DNA of 64,000 bases. Source: Phyto melanocephala. Its lineage: Eukaryota; Arthropoda; Insecta; Diptera; Rhinophoridae. Positions 32,824 through 45,008 of this stretch are shown in pieces. Positions within the stretch are counted from its first letter, which is position 1; each line of letters begins with the position of its first letter. A program made the position numbers and the translations under genes. The stretch spans positions 75,643,797 to 75,707,796 of the forward strand of contig OW799233.1 of NCBI GenBank assembly GCA_941918925.1. The letters are read 5' to 3'. The notes beneath the pieces are model-generated. The model had not been told where the DNA came from. It made no database searches and saw nothing but the letters and a program-made list of their open reading frames with translations.

Positions 32824-33433
32824 TTTGTGAGACATTTATAAAGTGCTTGTCATAATATCAAGACGTATGAAGCTTTTTATCTTTGGAATGGGCTGGACAT
32901 TTTACCAAGAGATAATCATATTAAACTCTTATTATTGCTCTTAAAATAATTTAATAAGCTCTAAATACCTGCGCATAGTAAAATTTTAGTGTTTTTTTTA
33001 TCATTAAACCTTTATTGAGAGTTTTTGTTTTACAGTCGTGGTTGACATTTTCATGGAATTGCCCATATATTATTTATAATACGAATAATGAATTCATATA
33101 ACTTAAAAGCAATACAGAAACTAAGCTTTACTTTTTGGCTTTAATTTTGTTGTTGCTTTTTTTAGCTCTATTTTAAACCTGATTTAGCTTTATATTTTTT
33201 TAAAATCTGGTCACACTGATTAAAGAAATATATAGGGTATTTAAAAAATTAAAATAAATCTATGTATGTGACCGAAAACCACACTAACATAAATGAACTT
33301 TAAATCATTAAAAAGAAAAACTAATGTATTGTAATACATTATTTTTGTGTAAATGACGACATATGTATGTATGTATCATTTATGATACATATATGCATTC
33401 ATTTGGTCTTTACTTATGTTATTGAGTTTTAAG

Positions 33434-34561
33434 CAGTGTTGCCAATTTAGCTATTTTATGGCTAGATTTAGCTATTCTTGAACACGCTTAGCTAGGAAAA
33501 TCTGCTTTTAGCTATAAGCCATTTTTTTAGCCATTCTTAGATATTTTTTTTAGCCATTTTTTGTTTTTAGCTTTTAAGTGTTGTTTTTGTTTCGTTTCCT
33601 AAATAGTGAAAAACGCTTCTATAAAACAATGTTTTTTTATCTACTAAAAATTGCATCGATGGGAACCTCTTTAAAATATTACATAAACAAACAAACAATC
33701 AATCAGTAAAAAAACCAACCAAGCACGTACATATATTTAATAAATAAATAAAAAAATAAATTTAAGAAAAATAAACAAAATTTTCCGAGAAATTTATAAA
33801 GGAATGGTTATCCCACCCAAAATTAAAAGAATGGGTTACAAAAGTTAAAAAGTTTTTGTAAATATTGTAAATGTGAAATTAATGCAAAATTATATGATTT
33901 AACTGTTCACTCTGAAACACATAAATGGTATCAGATATACATACATATTATCAAGACCAAGCCTTTACCTTTTAGTCCAGTGAATTTTAAGCTACAACAG
34001 AGTGATATGATTTCTTTAAAAAAAACACACTGATTGTTACGGAAATTCAAAAGTTTTTTATTTAATATTAAGTACAATCGATACAATTAAGTTATAAATA
34101 AAACCTCATTCAAATGGCCTCAACGACTTCTTCTGCAGGAAAGAATTCGATATTGACTTATAAAGATTGAATAGAGTTTGGTTTATTTCAAAAGACCAAT
34201 ATTTTATTTTCTCGATATACTTTTTTTAGGATAGGGCTTAAAAGGGATTGATAAACGCTGTTATCAATATGAAGTACCACATAATTATCTTAAATTTATA
34301 GGATGCTTATTTAATTGGTCCTTTTAACGCCATTATAACAATTCTTGTACTTTATAACTAGTCAAAGATATATTGAGTATATTACAAACGGTCTTAAATT
34401 TTATTATTTTTCTTTTAAAATAAATTTTTCTTATTTTTTTTATCAAAATATTGAAAACTTTCTATTTAAAACATTTAGCCATTTTCAGCTTTTGTAGCTA
34501 GTTTCTAGCCATTTTTTCCAGAATTTTAGTCATTTTTGCTAATCAGGTTCTGGCATCACTG
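33434..34561. mobile_element. Non-autonomous hAT, 1128 bp, copy 1
   Basis: Ends CAGTGTTGCCAATTTAGC and the complement of CAGTGATGCCAGAACC with a perfect 8-bp duplication GTTTTAAG (33426-33433, 34562-34569). Subterminal TTTAGCTATT and TAGCCATTTTT motifs. No open frame of note. The homologous copy at 39939-42465 is filled with other elements, so this copy shows the unfilled form. Confidence 0.9.
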
Positions 34562-34569
34562 GTTTTAAG

Positions 34570-35218
34570 TAAAACACTATACCTATGTATAAGATATAAG
34601 ATTTTGAAATAGAGTTAAGTAAGTCATAAGTTAAAAGATATCAATGAAAGGAAGCTAGTGATAAGTTCGAATGTAAAAATAACTGTTAAGTGACAACAAA
34701 AATTAATATAAATAAAACAATAAAAATAAAAGAGAAAAACTTAAGTGTTAAATATTTTCTATATAACAAATATCACAACACCTTTCAAACCAACTGCAAA
34801 TGCGAATTATTTATTGTAGAATAAAAATAAAAAAAGTTAATTTGACAGATGAAAACAAATTGTTTAAAAAACATTAGCATTACTTGTGAATGCTATTAAA
34901 AAAAAAAACAATAAGATGATTAAATACGATTACCTTATTAATATGCATACCTTGGTAATTATCCAATTGTGTTATTAATACATACATACATCGAAATAAA
35001 GAAATTATTGTTATCTTAAAAGGAAATCTCTAATAGTTTCTGAGATAGAAGGAAAATCATCATTAAAAATTGTTATCGGCATAGTTTCAGAATTTTTATC
35101 TTTTTTTCGATTTTTAAATTTAATTGATCGAATAAAAAAAATTACGCACTTTTGTTCGACAAGTTTTAAACTCGAGTTATAGACAACTCTACTATTCGTG
35201 GTTGTTTATCTATATATA
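34570..35218. other. AT-rich DNA, nothing recognised
   Basis: No coding signal or element ends seen between the hAT and the Helitron. Confidence 0.45.
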
Positions 35219-36079
35219 TAAAAGTGAAACTCTGTGTGTGTGTGTGTGTGTGTTAGCTATAGACTCCGAAACTGTAAAACCGATCGGGCTCAAACTTTGG
35301 TAAGTTGTTGTACACATACCAGGGAGTGTTTATGGGTGAAAAAAGTGGGCGGAGCCACGCCCATAAAAAATTAGTTTTCAGTTTTAGCTACTTGCACTTG
35401 ACCGATTTTTCTGAAACTTTGCACACATATCGAGCTGTCATGACTAAATAATTTCGTGATAAGAAAAGTGGGCGGGGCCACGCCCCTAAAAAAGTTTCAA
35501 TTTTAAGGTACTTGCACTGGACCGATTTTTCTGAAACCTTGTACACATATTGAGCTGTCATGACTTTATAATTTCGTGATTGAAAAAGTGGGCGGGGCCA
35601 CGCCCATAAAAATTAGTTTTCAGTTTTAGCTACTTGCACTGGACCGAATTTTCTGAAACTTTGCAGACATACTGAGCTATCCTGACTTTACACTTTCGTC
35701 ATTAGAAAAGTGGGCAGTGCCACGCCCATTAAAAAAAAGGTATCATTTTGAGGTACTTGCACTGGACCGATTTTTCTGAAACTTTGCACACATATTTAGT
35801 TGTCATAACTATACAGTTTCGAATTTAGAAAAGTGGGCAGTGCCACGCCCATAAAAAAAGGTATCATTTTGAGGTACTTACACTGAACCGATTTTTCTGA
35901 AACTTTGCACACTTATTGAGCTGTCATGTCTATACAGTTTCGTAATTAGAAAAGTGGGCAGTGCCACGCTCATAAAGAAAAAGTTATAGTTTTTAGCCTT
36001 GCACTTGATATTCGATTAAAATTTAGAATGCGATTAAAATTCATGAAGGGGCGTAGCAGCGCGCGCCGGGCTTTTCTAG
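35219..36079 (+). mobile_element. Helitron, non-autonomous, 861 bp
   Basis: Starts TCTATATATATAAAAG after an A (35218), has a TG repeat at about 35234-35252, and ends with a GC-rich palindromic stretch (CAGCGCGCGCCGGGC) and CTTTTCTAG before a T (36080). TC start, CTAG end and insertion between A and T are Helitron marks. No Rep or helicase sequence. Confidence 0.85.
35341..36010 (+). repeat. Six tandem ~121-bp units inside the Helitron
   Basis: AAAAGTGGGC recurs at about 35341, 35464, 35584, 35706, 35829 and 35950. Each unit holds GCCACGCCCATAAAAA, TACTTGCACTGGACCGA, TTTTTCTGAAACTTTGCACA and GAGCTGTCATGAC. The GTGGGCGGGGCCACGCCC phrase is itself palindromic. Confidence 0.85.
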
Positions 36080-36080
36080 T

Positions 36081-36533
36081 ATTTAATAAATTATGTTGTT
36101 GTGAAGTAAACAAAGCATAATATGTTTGTAAAATTAAATGATTCTAACGTAAACTGAAATTGCTACCGTTGCAAATTAAATTTAAGCGTGTCAGAAAGCA
36201 GATTTGTGTTTTACATCCTGAAACATTTTTGTCCTATTATCGTTTTCATAAATGTCGAAACTTCAGGGTGTGGTTCGCATTAACTACTCATTCACTTATT
36301 TATCCATACATACATATGTAAGTATGTATTTACGCCGAATTGGTATCGTGTTGCAAAAACAAAACAAAAATACAATATTACAATAGGGGTTAAATCGTTT
36401 TGTATATAATGTGTATATACACATTAATATATTGTTGTAAACACAATGTTTACACACATAGCATGTCGCGTGAAATGTTGTGATTGTGTCCTCCCTGTTA
36501 TGGTTTCCTTATTTGATTGTCATTGTCATACAT
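36081..36533. other. Non-coding DNA upstream of the candidate promoter
   Basis: Less repetitive than its surroundings, with no element ends recognised. It could hold regulatory sequence for the candidate promoter but I see no specific site. Confidence 0.35.
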
Positions 36534-36592
36534 TATAAATGAATTGAACGTTAAAGTACACGAACAGTCGCACAGCTACCACAATGGATAAG
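36534..36592 (+). promoter_or_regulatory. Candidate core promoter and first exon
   Basis: TATAAAT at 36534-36540, an initiator-like ACAGTC with the A at 36566 (32 bases after the TATA start), ATG at 36584 in the favourable context CCACAATGG, and after three codons (M D K) a strong donor AAG|GTAAAT at 36592/36593. Spacing and order are those of a fly Pol II gene whose first coding exon is tiny. The next exon is not identified. Chance or a transposon origin cannot be excluded. Confidence 0.4.
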
Positions 36593-37366
36593 GTAAATTA
36601 ATTATATTGCTTTGATAATATTAAAATCATACCTACATATGTACATGCATAGATATGCATGTATATTGTAAACTCAAACAAAGTTTTACAAGTAACTAGT
36701 AATTGTTGGCATTATATTAAATCAAATCAACATGAATTGTAAAAGGAAAATTATGTTTTTTTTTTGCTACGGTATTTTTATTTTACGGATTTAAAATTTG
36801 TACAATAAATTAAAAAAATAATTGTCTTATGACAATAGGAATGCAACATATACGTACTTACATACATACATATGTACATCAGCCATGAATCCAGCTTAGG
36901 ATTTTAAATTAAATACAAGAAGTAAAATTTGCCTTTAGCAAAAAAAAAATTTAGTTCAATTAAAGTTACATAAAATTTAACAAAATACATACATATGTAT
37001 GTATGTATGTATTTACTCAATTAATAACTTACGATAATGGTAATCTTTTTAAGTTATTATCAAATCATTCCCAAACCTTTATCATTTAAGAAGAGGTATT
37101 TATATCATTGCGGTCTCAGTTTAAAATTAAACCTATGCTTTTGTTGGGATTAAGCGGTTCTAAAAAAGTAGGGTACGATTTGGTTCCGAAATTTGAGGAA
37201 GTCTCATAATCCATTTATTATTATTTTTTTTTTCTCTTCGAAATAATATTTATTAGATGTTGTCATTAAAAAGTATTATCTTTATAAGTTTTAACTCAGT
37301 TGTTAACAAAAGTTTGATTTTTTATTATTAAAATGCGTTTTTAAATAAGAAAAGAAATAATGAAAA
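36593..37366. other. AT-rich DNA, possible intron
   Basis: Contains ACATACATATGT-type microsatellite stretches (about 36850-36880, 36985-37015). If the promoter call is right this would be first-intron sequence. No exon seen. Confidence 0.35.
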
Positions 37367-37459
37367 AACAAGTAACAGTGCTATATTCGGCCGTGCCGAA
37401 TCTTATATACCCTTCACAACATGTAGTCATGCAATAGCAATTGTTTGTATCACCATTCA

Positions 37460-39913
37460 TCTATATATATAAAAGAGTAACGTGACTGACTGACTGACTG
37501 ATTCATCATCGCACAGCCCAAATGCAAAGAGCTAGAGACATGAAATTTGGACAATCGGTTCCTCTTTCGATGTATAGCTCCACTAAGAAGGGATTTTTGG
37601 AAATTCGTACTTTAAGAGGGTAAAAAAGGGTAAAATCGGTAAACTTATATCTGCTAAACTAAAAACGATACAAATAAAATTGAAAAAGAATTGTAATTTG
37701 CACAAAAAATAAGATGAGAGGTGTCTGGCCTTTTTTTGAATTTTTAACCCCTAAGGGGAAAAAACAGGTAAAAACTGTAATTTGGTACTTTTTTGGTGCC
37801 CTATGTAACTTCCATATAGCTAGAAAAAAATTTAAACTGTTTTAAGGAATTCGGCGCTTTTTTGAAATTCGCATGTATAAGGGGTAAAAATTTTCCCTTT
37901 TTTCGGTACTTTTTTTAAAGAAACTTTTCTAATATTATTCTATCGGACAAAATTTGATCATTATTATTGCCTAATAGAATATGGACAAATATTAAGGTGA
38001 AATTTTTGGAAACCTTTTTGGGGACAAAAAAGGTACCCAAAAGGGGAAAATTCCATAATATGTATGTAATTCCAAATTTGACGGCCAATTTTCACAAAAT
38101 TTATAATTGGGATTTCACCAGACATAAAAAATTATGTAATTAATTAAAAATTTAAACACATTCATAACAGGGTAGAAAGGGGAAAAATCGGGAAAAGAGT
38201 TTGCTACTTTTTAGAACATAATTACTTTTTTGCAAAAAAGAGTAGATTTTTGAAGATTTTAAACTTGGAATTTGGACCAAAAATGTACTTTTTCGCTTTT
38301 CTATGGTACTTTTTGTATTTTCAACGTTTGCGAAGCTAGAATTTTAAAATTAGTGGCTATTGATACAAGGTGAGATTGAAAATGTTATGGTCGACCAAAA
38401 AGGTACTTTTTTGAATTTGTATGGTACTGTTTGTATTTTCAACGTTTGCGAAGGTAGAATTTTGAAATTAGTGACTATTGATACAAGGTGAGACTAAAAA
38501 TGTTATGGGCGACCAAAAAGGTACTTTTTCGCTTTTCTATGGTACTTCTTGTATTTTCAACGTTTGCGAAGCTAGAATTTAGAAATTAGTGACTATTGAT
38601 GCAAGGTGAGACTAAAAATGTTATGGGCGACCAAAAAGGTACTTTTTTGAATTTGTATGGTACTTTTTGTATTTGCTAGGTTTATGAAGGTAGGATTATA
38701 CAATCAAGGACTATTGATTCCAGGTGAGACTAAAAATGTTATAGGCGACCAAAAAGGTACTTTTTTGAATTTTAATGGTACTTTTTGTATATTCAACGTT
38801 TGCGAAGCTAGAATTTTGAAGTTAGTGGCTATTGATACAAGGTGAGATTGAAAATGTTATGGTCGACAAAAAAGGTACTTTTTTGAATTTGTATGGTACT
38901 GTTTGTATTTTCAACGTTTGTGAAGCTAGAATTTTGAAATTAGTGACTATTGATACAAGGTGACACTGAAAATGTCATGGGCGACCATAAAATTACTTTT
39001 TTTAAATTTTGTGGTACTTTTGGTATTTTCTACGTTTATGAAGGTGGGATTGTACAATCAAGGACTTTTGATTCCAGGTGAAACTGAAAATGTTATGGGC
39101 GACCAAGATGGTACTTTTTAAAGTGTTATGGTACTTTTTGTATTTTCTACGTTTATGAAGGTAGGATCTTACAATAAAGGACTTTTGATTCCAGGTGAAA
39201 CTGAAAATGTTATGGGCTACCACAAAGGTACTTGTTTGAATTTTTATGATACTTTTTGTATTTTTAACGTTTGCGAAGCAAGAATTTCGAAATTAGTGAC
39301 TATTGATACAAGGTAAGACTAACTATTTTAAGGGCGACCAAGAAGGTACTTTTCTGAATTTTAATGGGACTTTTTGTATTTCCTACGTTTATAAATCTAA
39401 AATAGTGAAGTAAAGGATTGTTGATTCAATTTGAAAATTAAAATGATATTAGAGACACAAAAAAGCCGTTTCGCATTTGTATTGTACTCTTTGTATTTTA
39501 CGTTTGTAAACATAGATTCTTAAAATTAGTGTTTTTTTATCCGAAGTCTAAATCCTAATATTACGGACGACCAAAATTACGTTTTCTCATTTTTTATATT
39601 GCATTGAATTCTGAATAAAGGTAATAATAAACCAAGTGGAAGTTTTAGTGAAGGAAAAAATTTTACTTTTATTATTTTTAGGGTAATTTTTACAAAATAT
39701 GAATCTTAATTTTTGAAACTCAGTAGCATTGCTTTTAGTTAGGAAATATATGCCCGATATATCCTTACTCTACTTTTTATTTTTCTAAGTAGATTGAATC
39801 AGAGATACAAATTTTCATAAATTGAACCAAAAATATTTAATAATTATAAATAGAACTTGATTATTTAATAAATAGTAAGAACTGCGCTAACGAAGTAGCG
39901 GGTTAAATGCTAG
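37460..39913 (+). mobile_element. Helitron, 2454 bp
   Basis: Starts TCTATATATATAAAAG after an A and ends with hairpin CGCTA/TAGCG (loop ACGAAG, about 39884-39899), then CTAG (39910-39913) before T. The host DINE-1-like sequence TTCATCTCAT, seen uninterrupted at 20987-20996, shows the insertion between A and T without duplication. It contains a tandem array and no Rep/helicase frame. Confidence 0.9.
38270..39430 (+). repeat. Ten ~118-bp tandem units inside the Helitron
   Basis: GTACTTTTT recurs at 38285, 38403, 38521, 38639, 38757, 38875, then near 38993, 39111, 39229 and 39345. Units share ATGGTACTTTTTGTATTTTC, AACGTTTGCGAAG, ATTGATACAAGGTGAGAC and ATGTTATGGGCGACC. Small open frames here are by-products of the repeat. 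Confidence 0.85.
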
Positions 39914-40138
39914 TCTCATATAAAATACGTACGTACATCAGTGTTGCCAATTTACCTATTTTATGGCTAGATTTAGCTATTTTTGAACACGCTTAACTAG
40001 GAAAATCTGCTTTAAGCTATAAGCCATTTTTTAGCTATTCCTAGATATTTTTTAGCCATTTTTTGTTTTTAGCTTTCAAGTGTTGTTGTTGTCTCGGTTC
40101 CTAAATATTGAAAAACGCTTCTATAAAACAATGTTTTT

Positions 40139-40918
40139 TATACCCTTCACACAGTGAAAAAGGGTATATATATATAGGTTTGTCATTCCGTGTGAAATTT
40201 CTACAATTTTGATTTCCGACCCCATAAAGTATATATTTTCTGAAAGCTTATGAATAGGGGAGTCGATTAAGCCCTGTCAGTCTGTCAGTCGGTCAGACGG
40301 ACAGACGGTCAGGGCTTAATCGACTCCTCTATTCATAAGCTTTCAGAAAATATATACTTTATGGGGTCGGAAATGAAAATTGTAGAAATTACAAACGGAA
40401 TGACAAAGCTATATATACCCTTGTGCACCACAGGTGAAGGGTATAACAACAACATACATACATACAAACGTGTATACTGGTTAGAGAAAACGTGGCATTG
40501 AATCCCAGCTGAGCCAAAAAAAATTTTTTTTTAATTTTTTTTTTTTATTTTTTTATTTAATATATTATTTATATTTTTATTATTTTTTTTTTAATTTTTT
40601 TTTTTAAATATTTTTTTTTTATATTTATTATATATATTTTAATTATTTAAAAAAAATTTTTTTTTTAATTTTTTTTTTTAAATTTTTTTTAAAATTTTTT
40701 TTTTTAATTTTTTTTTATTTTATTTTTTTTTGTTTTTTTAACATACATACGTGAATTTATAATTTTACAATGGGACGTTTTAATATATGTATGTTTTTAT
40801 ATGTATGTACGTATTTCATATGGGATGAATGGTGACACAAACCACTGTTATTGCATGACTACACGTTGTGAAGGGTATATAAGATTCGGCACGGCCGAAT
40901 ATAGCGCTCTTACTTGTT
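40139..40918 (+). mobile_element. DINE-1-like element with a palindromic 5' half
   Basis: The first half (40139 to about 40290) is the 5' part of subfamily C; it then turns into the complement of a subfamily B 5' part ending ACCACAGGTGAAGGGTATA at about 40446, meeting at the GTCTGTCAGTCGGTCAGACGG microsatellite region. The rest, from ACATACATACAAACGTG through the A/T core to CTCTTACTTGTT, is a normal subfamily C 3' half. Confidence 0.85.
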
Positions 40919-41444
40919 TATCTACTAAAAATTGCATCGATGGGAACCTCTTTAAAATATTACATAAACAAACAAACAATCAATCAGTAAAAAAACCAAC
41001 CAAGCATGTGTATTTAATAAATAAATAAAAAAAGAAACTTAAGAAAATTAAACAAAATTTTCCCAAAAGTCTAGGAAGGAATGGTTATCCCACACAAAAT
41101 TAAAAGAATGGATTACAGAATTTAAAAAGTTTTTGTAAATATTGTAAATGTGAAATTAATGCAAAATTATATGATTTAACTGTTCACTCTGAAACACATA
41201 AATGGTATTGGATATACATATTATGAAGACCAAGCCTTTACCTTTTAATCCAGTGAATTTTAAGCTACAACAGCAGGACGATACATTAGCTATGTAAAAG
41301 GGTTTTCAATAAGAGTGATATGATTTCTTTAAAAAAAACACACTTATTGTTACAGAAGTTGTATGCCATGCATGGCACGTTCAATATTGACTTATAAAGA
41401 TTGAAAAGAGTTTGGTTTATTTCAAAAGACCAATATTATATTTT

Positions 41445-41930
41445 TATACCCTTCACCTGTGGTGCACAAGGGTATCTATAGCTTTGTCATTCCGTTTGTA
41501 ATTTCTACAATTTTAATTCCGACCCCATAAAGTATATATTTTCTGAAAGCTTGTGAATAGAGGAGTCGATTAAGCCCTGCCCGTCTGTCCGCGTGTTGGT
41601 TGAAATCAACTTTTAGAACAAACTATATGTTCCTCAGATCTCTATATGGAATCAATCTCTTGGAAAACTTCAGGAATAAATCGCTATTGAAATTCAGCAC
41701 AATCGCCCCATCACTTTCTGAGATATGAGCAAAAAACCACGACCACCTCGTTTTTTTTACAATTACAACAACAACCTACATACATACTGGTTAAAGTAAA
41801 CGTGGAATCGAATTCCAGCTGAGCCAAAAAAAATTTATGTTATTTGATATATTATTTATATTTTATTATTTTTTTTTTATATTTTTTTTTAATTTTTTGA
41901 AAAAATTTTTTTTTTGTATTTTTTGTAGGT
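41445..41930 (+). mobile_element. DINE-1-like 5' fragment, subfamily B
   Basis: TATACCCTTCACCTGTGGTG, the GACCCCATAAAGTATATAT block, CCGTCTGTCCGCGTG and GAGCCAAAAAAAA core are present. The 3' half with hairpin is missing, cut where the Harbinger piece begins. Confidence 0.8.
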
Positions 41931-41939
41931 ATGTGGTAT

Positions 41940-42255
41940 TTTTTTAAAGGACCGTAACAGCATTTTTTGGGAGAGTGACGTGCGTACGATGGACGATACC
42001 ACTATTAAGGAAAACTTTCGCCTAAACAGAAAGGCATTCCAAAAAATATGTAAAAAATTTCAACATATCGAATCTATTTTTATTTTACATTTTTTGATTG
42101 ATTGCCGACCGTGTTGCCATATTGAAATTGCTAAATGCAGTATAAATCCAATTTGATTTAGTGCATTTACGTGAAATCTAATACACATTGGAATGGGGAT
42201 AATTCAATAGTTAATTTGAATTAAGACTTTTAATGCAAATTAACGCTGTCGTCTG
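41940..42255 (+). pseudogene. PIF/Harbinger transposase N-terminal fragment
   Basis: One plus-strand frame reads FWESDVRTMDDTTIKENFRL then NRKAFQKICKKF, the usual region before the Harbinger DDE core. Catalytic domain missing. Distinct from the Harbinger element at 62450. Confidence 0.6.
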
Positions 42256-42539
42256 TCTATGGAAAAAGATATATTGAGTATATTACAAACGGTCTGAAAT
42301 TTAATTATATTTCTTTTAAAATAAATTTTTCCTTTTTTTTTAATCAAAATATTGAAAACTTTATATATAAAACATTTAGTCATTTTTTAGCTTTTTAGCT
42401 AGTTTCTAGCCATTTTTTTTTCCAGAATTTCAGCCATTTTTGCTAATCAAGTTCTGGCGTCACTGACGTACATACATGTAAAAAACATACATATAAAAAA
42501 AATTATAATTGAGTTTACGTATATATGTTTATAAAAAAA

Positions 42540-44902
42540 AACAAGTAAGAGCACTATATTTGGCTGTGCCGAATCTTTTATACCCACCACCAATTTTGTG
42601 TACATTTAAAGCACAATATTTATTATTTTGTTAATCATAATGGAATAATCACTTTATAATAAAATATGTATCACTTTCTTTGTAGAGGGTGGTTAAATTT
42701 TAAGGGCCCATGTTGAAGGTGAACTACACCTAGTCTTTAAATTTGTTTTCTGCATTTCATTTGACATTTCTCAATTTCAAACTTACTCAATTTGATCCGT
42801 GGAGAGATACGCAAGTGAGCAACGCTTTAATGTTATTCAGGTTTTTTAAAAAATGGGCGTTCAAATCAAAATGCATTTTGTGCTCTTCGCAATTCTTTTG
42901 ATCAACATAATTGTTCAAATTCGTCCACAATCGGGAGAATTGTAAAAAATATTTAAATTTCTGCAAAACAGGTCTGTATAAAATGTTAGAAAATCTGTGA
43001 ATGCCTTCTTAGTTCGTTGAATGGGAACCACTGGTGGTTTTTGCGATAGTGTGGCAAAACAGCAGTCATCCTCGTCTCATTATCATGCCCAACAATTGAG
43101 CATCAACATTGTCATTGAAAATTTTGACCATCAGATAGAGAAGTGTCGCCAAGGATGAGGGGGGGGGTGGTGGTTTGTGTGTTCATTTGGCCAATATTTT
43201 GTTAAATACATAATTGAACCATACAAAAATTATAATTACAAAAAGAAATAATAATAATATCCTAAATAATTTGTGTTTTATTTAAATTCAACATAAAATT
43301 TAACCACCCTTTATAACTTCGATATGCTACTAAAATGCTTTTGTAAGTGTAATCTTTCAATGAAAGTGGGCGTTAAAGTAGGCATGTCAATAAAGTTTCT
43401 GCAATTAAATACAACTTAGATATTTAAATATAGTCCTTTATTTTCCCAAAAACTTTGTCAATAGAGAAATGACATGAATTTAAGATAAACCGTCATATGG
43501 GAGGTAGGCGTTAAAGTGGGAGTGTCACCCAAACTTTTTGGCACAGCAATTGCATTGATTTGAAGGATATACCTAGCAAATTCGATAATCATACCTCTAA
43601 TTTTGTCGGTTTTATGAGCTTTTAAATTTCATTAACGGTAGATAACGTGAAAAGTGGGCGTTATAGTAGGCGTGTCAAAGTTATTTTTGCTAATGAGTAC
43701 AACTAAGGTATTTCAATATAGCCCTTTATTATTCCAAAGTCCTTATTAATAGAGAAATTATATGAATTTTAGGTAAAACGTTATATGGGAGGTGGGCGTA
43801 AAAGTGGGCGTGGCACCTTAAGTTTCTGGCACATTAATGACATTGCCTAGGGGGATATACCTAGCAAATTTGATCAATATACCTCTAATTTTGGCGGTTT
43901 TATGAGCTTTTAAATTTCATTAACGGTAGATAACGAGATAAGTGGGCGTTATAGTAGGCGTGTCAAAGTTATTTTTGTGAATGAGTACAACTTAGGTGTT
44001 TCAATATAGCCCTTTATTATTCCAAAATCTTTATCAATAGAGAAATTATATGAATTTAAGGTAAAACGTTATATGGGAGGTGGGCGTAAAAGTAGGCGTG
44101 GCACCTTTATTTTCTGGCACAGTAATGACATTGCCTAGGGGGATATACGTGGCAAATTTGATCATCATATATCTAATTTTGGCGGTTTTATGAGCTTTTA
44201 AATTTCATTAACGGTGCATAACGTGAAAAGTGGGCGTTATAGTAGGCGTGTCAAAGTTATTTTTTCGAATAAGTACAACATAGGTGTTTAAACATAGCCA
44301 TTTGTTATTCCAAAATCTTTATTACTAGCGAAATTATATGAATTTTAAGTAAAACGTTATATGGGAGGTGGGCGTAAAAGTGGGCGTGGCACATTAAGTT
44401 TTCGTGTCAAAAAAGCGTGTCACCAAGAAGCAAAGTGTGCAAAATTTCAGAGTCGTACATCCAATTTTGTTGCTTTTATGACGTTTTTGTTTTTAAATAT
44501 ACCGAAAAATACACTGTGCGGTATAAATTTTCGTACATTTTGATCGATAACTCCTCTCCTAATGCATAGATTTAGATAATTTTCGGGGAAAAATATTATT
44601 TTTACTCAGGAAATATATATTCGGAGTTTCATGAGTCTACGTTAATGCGTTTGGACACAATTCCATTTTATTCGATGTTCGAAGGACACGGTTTTTTGGA
44701 CCTACTCTTGCTTTTCGAGCTATAACTCTCTTCCTAATATTCCGATTTAGCCCATTTTCAATACCAAACAAACCTAGATCGTCATCAAATCAAACCCTGA
44801 TTCAGAATATATATACTTTATGGGGTCTAAAATGGATATTTCGATGTGTTACAAACGGAATGACAAAATGAATATACCCCCATTTTTTTGGTGGCGGGTA
44901 TA
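42540..44902 (-). mobile_element. DINE-1-like element, long subfamily A, copy 3
   Basis: Minus orientation: CTTACTTGTT and hairpin (with the GGCTGTGCC variant) at the left, GGTGGCGGGTATA at the right. It has about four units of the 288-base repeat (GTGGGCGTGGCACC near 43806, 44094, 44387 and a decayed one near 43511), fewer than copy 2. Confidence 0.85.
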
Positions 44903-45008
44903 ATAAGCTTTCAGAAAATATATACTTTATGGGGTCGAATTGTAGAAATTATAAACGGAATGAAAAAGCTATATATACACTTATGCACTACAGGTGAAGA
45001 GTTTAATA

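Larger units (their letters stand above)
30965..33064. mobile_element. Terminal-inverted-repeat element with a hAT inside
   Basis: GGGCAATTCCATG at 30965 and its complement at 33064 are perfect inverted copies, both followed outside by ATAT (30961-30964 and 33065-33068). Minus the hAT at 31453-32823 it would be about 0.72 kb. No coding sequence remains; superfamily unknown, a 4-bp duplication is the most I can say. Confidence 0.55.
28838..33218. mobile_element. hAT-like element opened by several insertions
   Basis: The ends CAGTGTGACCATATTAGC (28838) and the complement of CAGTGTGACCAGATT (33218) form a hAT-type inverted repeat, and TTTAGCTT motifs recur just inside both ends (about 28850-28880, 29645-29700, 33140-33200). 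The flanks ATTACTCA and ATTAAAGA are only partly alike, so the duplication is decayed or one end is wrong. It holds a DINE-1-like copy, a Helitron-type repeat block and a further element with a hAT inside. No coding sequence of its own is seen. Confidence 0.5.
39939..42465. mobile_element. Non-autonomous hAT, copy 2, with insertions
   Basis: Ends CAGTGTTGCCAATTTACC and the complement of CAGTGACGCCAGAAC, duplication ACGTACAT at 39931-39938 and 42466-42473. Matches 33434-34561 except for the DINE-1-like insertion 40139-40918 (placed in the T run before ATCTACTAAAAATTGC) and the region 41445-42255, where a DINE-1-like piece and a Harbinger piece replace the original sequence. Confidence 0.9.
37367..45008 (-). 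mobile_element. DINE-1-like element, subfamily B, filled by three large insertions
   Basis: Its 3' end (hairpin and CTTGTT on the minus strand) is at 37367, a middle piece is at 39914-39938, another at 42466-42539, and its 5' end (CACTACAGGTGAAGA) is at about 45008. The pieces join in the order of the intact copies, for example CACCATTCA / TCTCATATAAAATACG across the Helitron. Insertions: Helitron 37460-39913, hAT 39939-42465, DINE-1-like A 42540-44902. Confidence 0.8.

Noticed and set aside
35234..35252. TG repeat as a regulatory Z-DNA site
   Set aside because: A standard part of the 5' end of this Helitron type.
38657..39316. Similar ~60-73-codon frames on both strands
   Set aside because: By-products of the 118-bp tandem array inside the Helitron.
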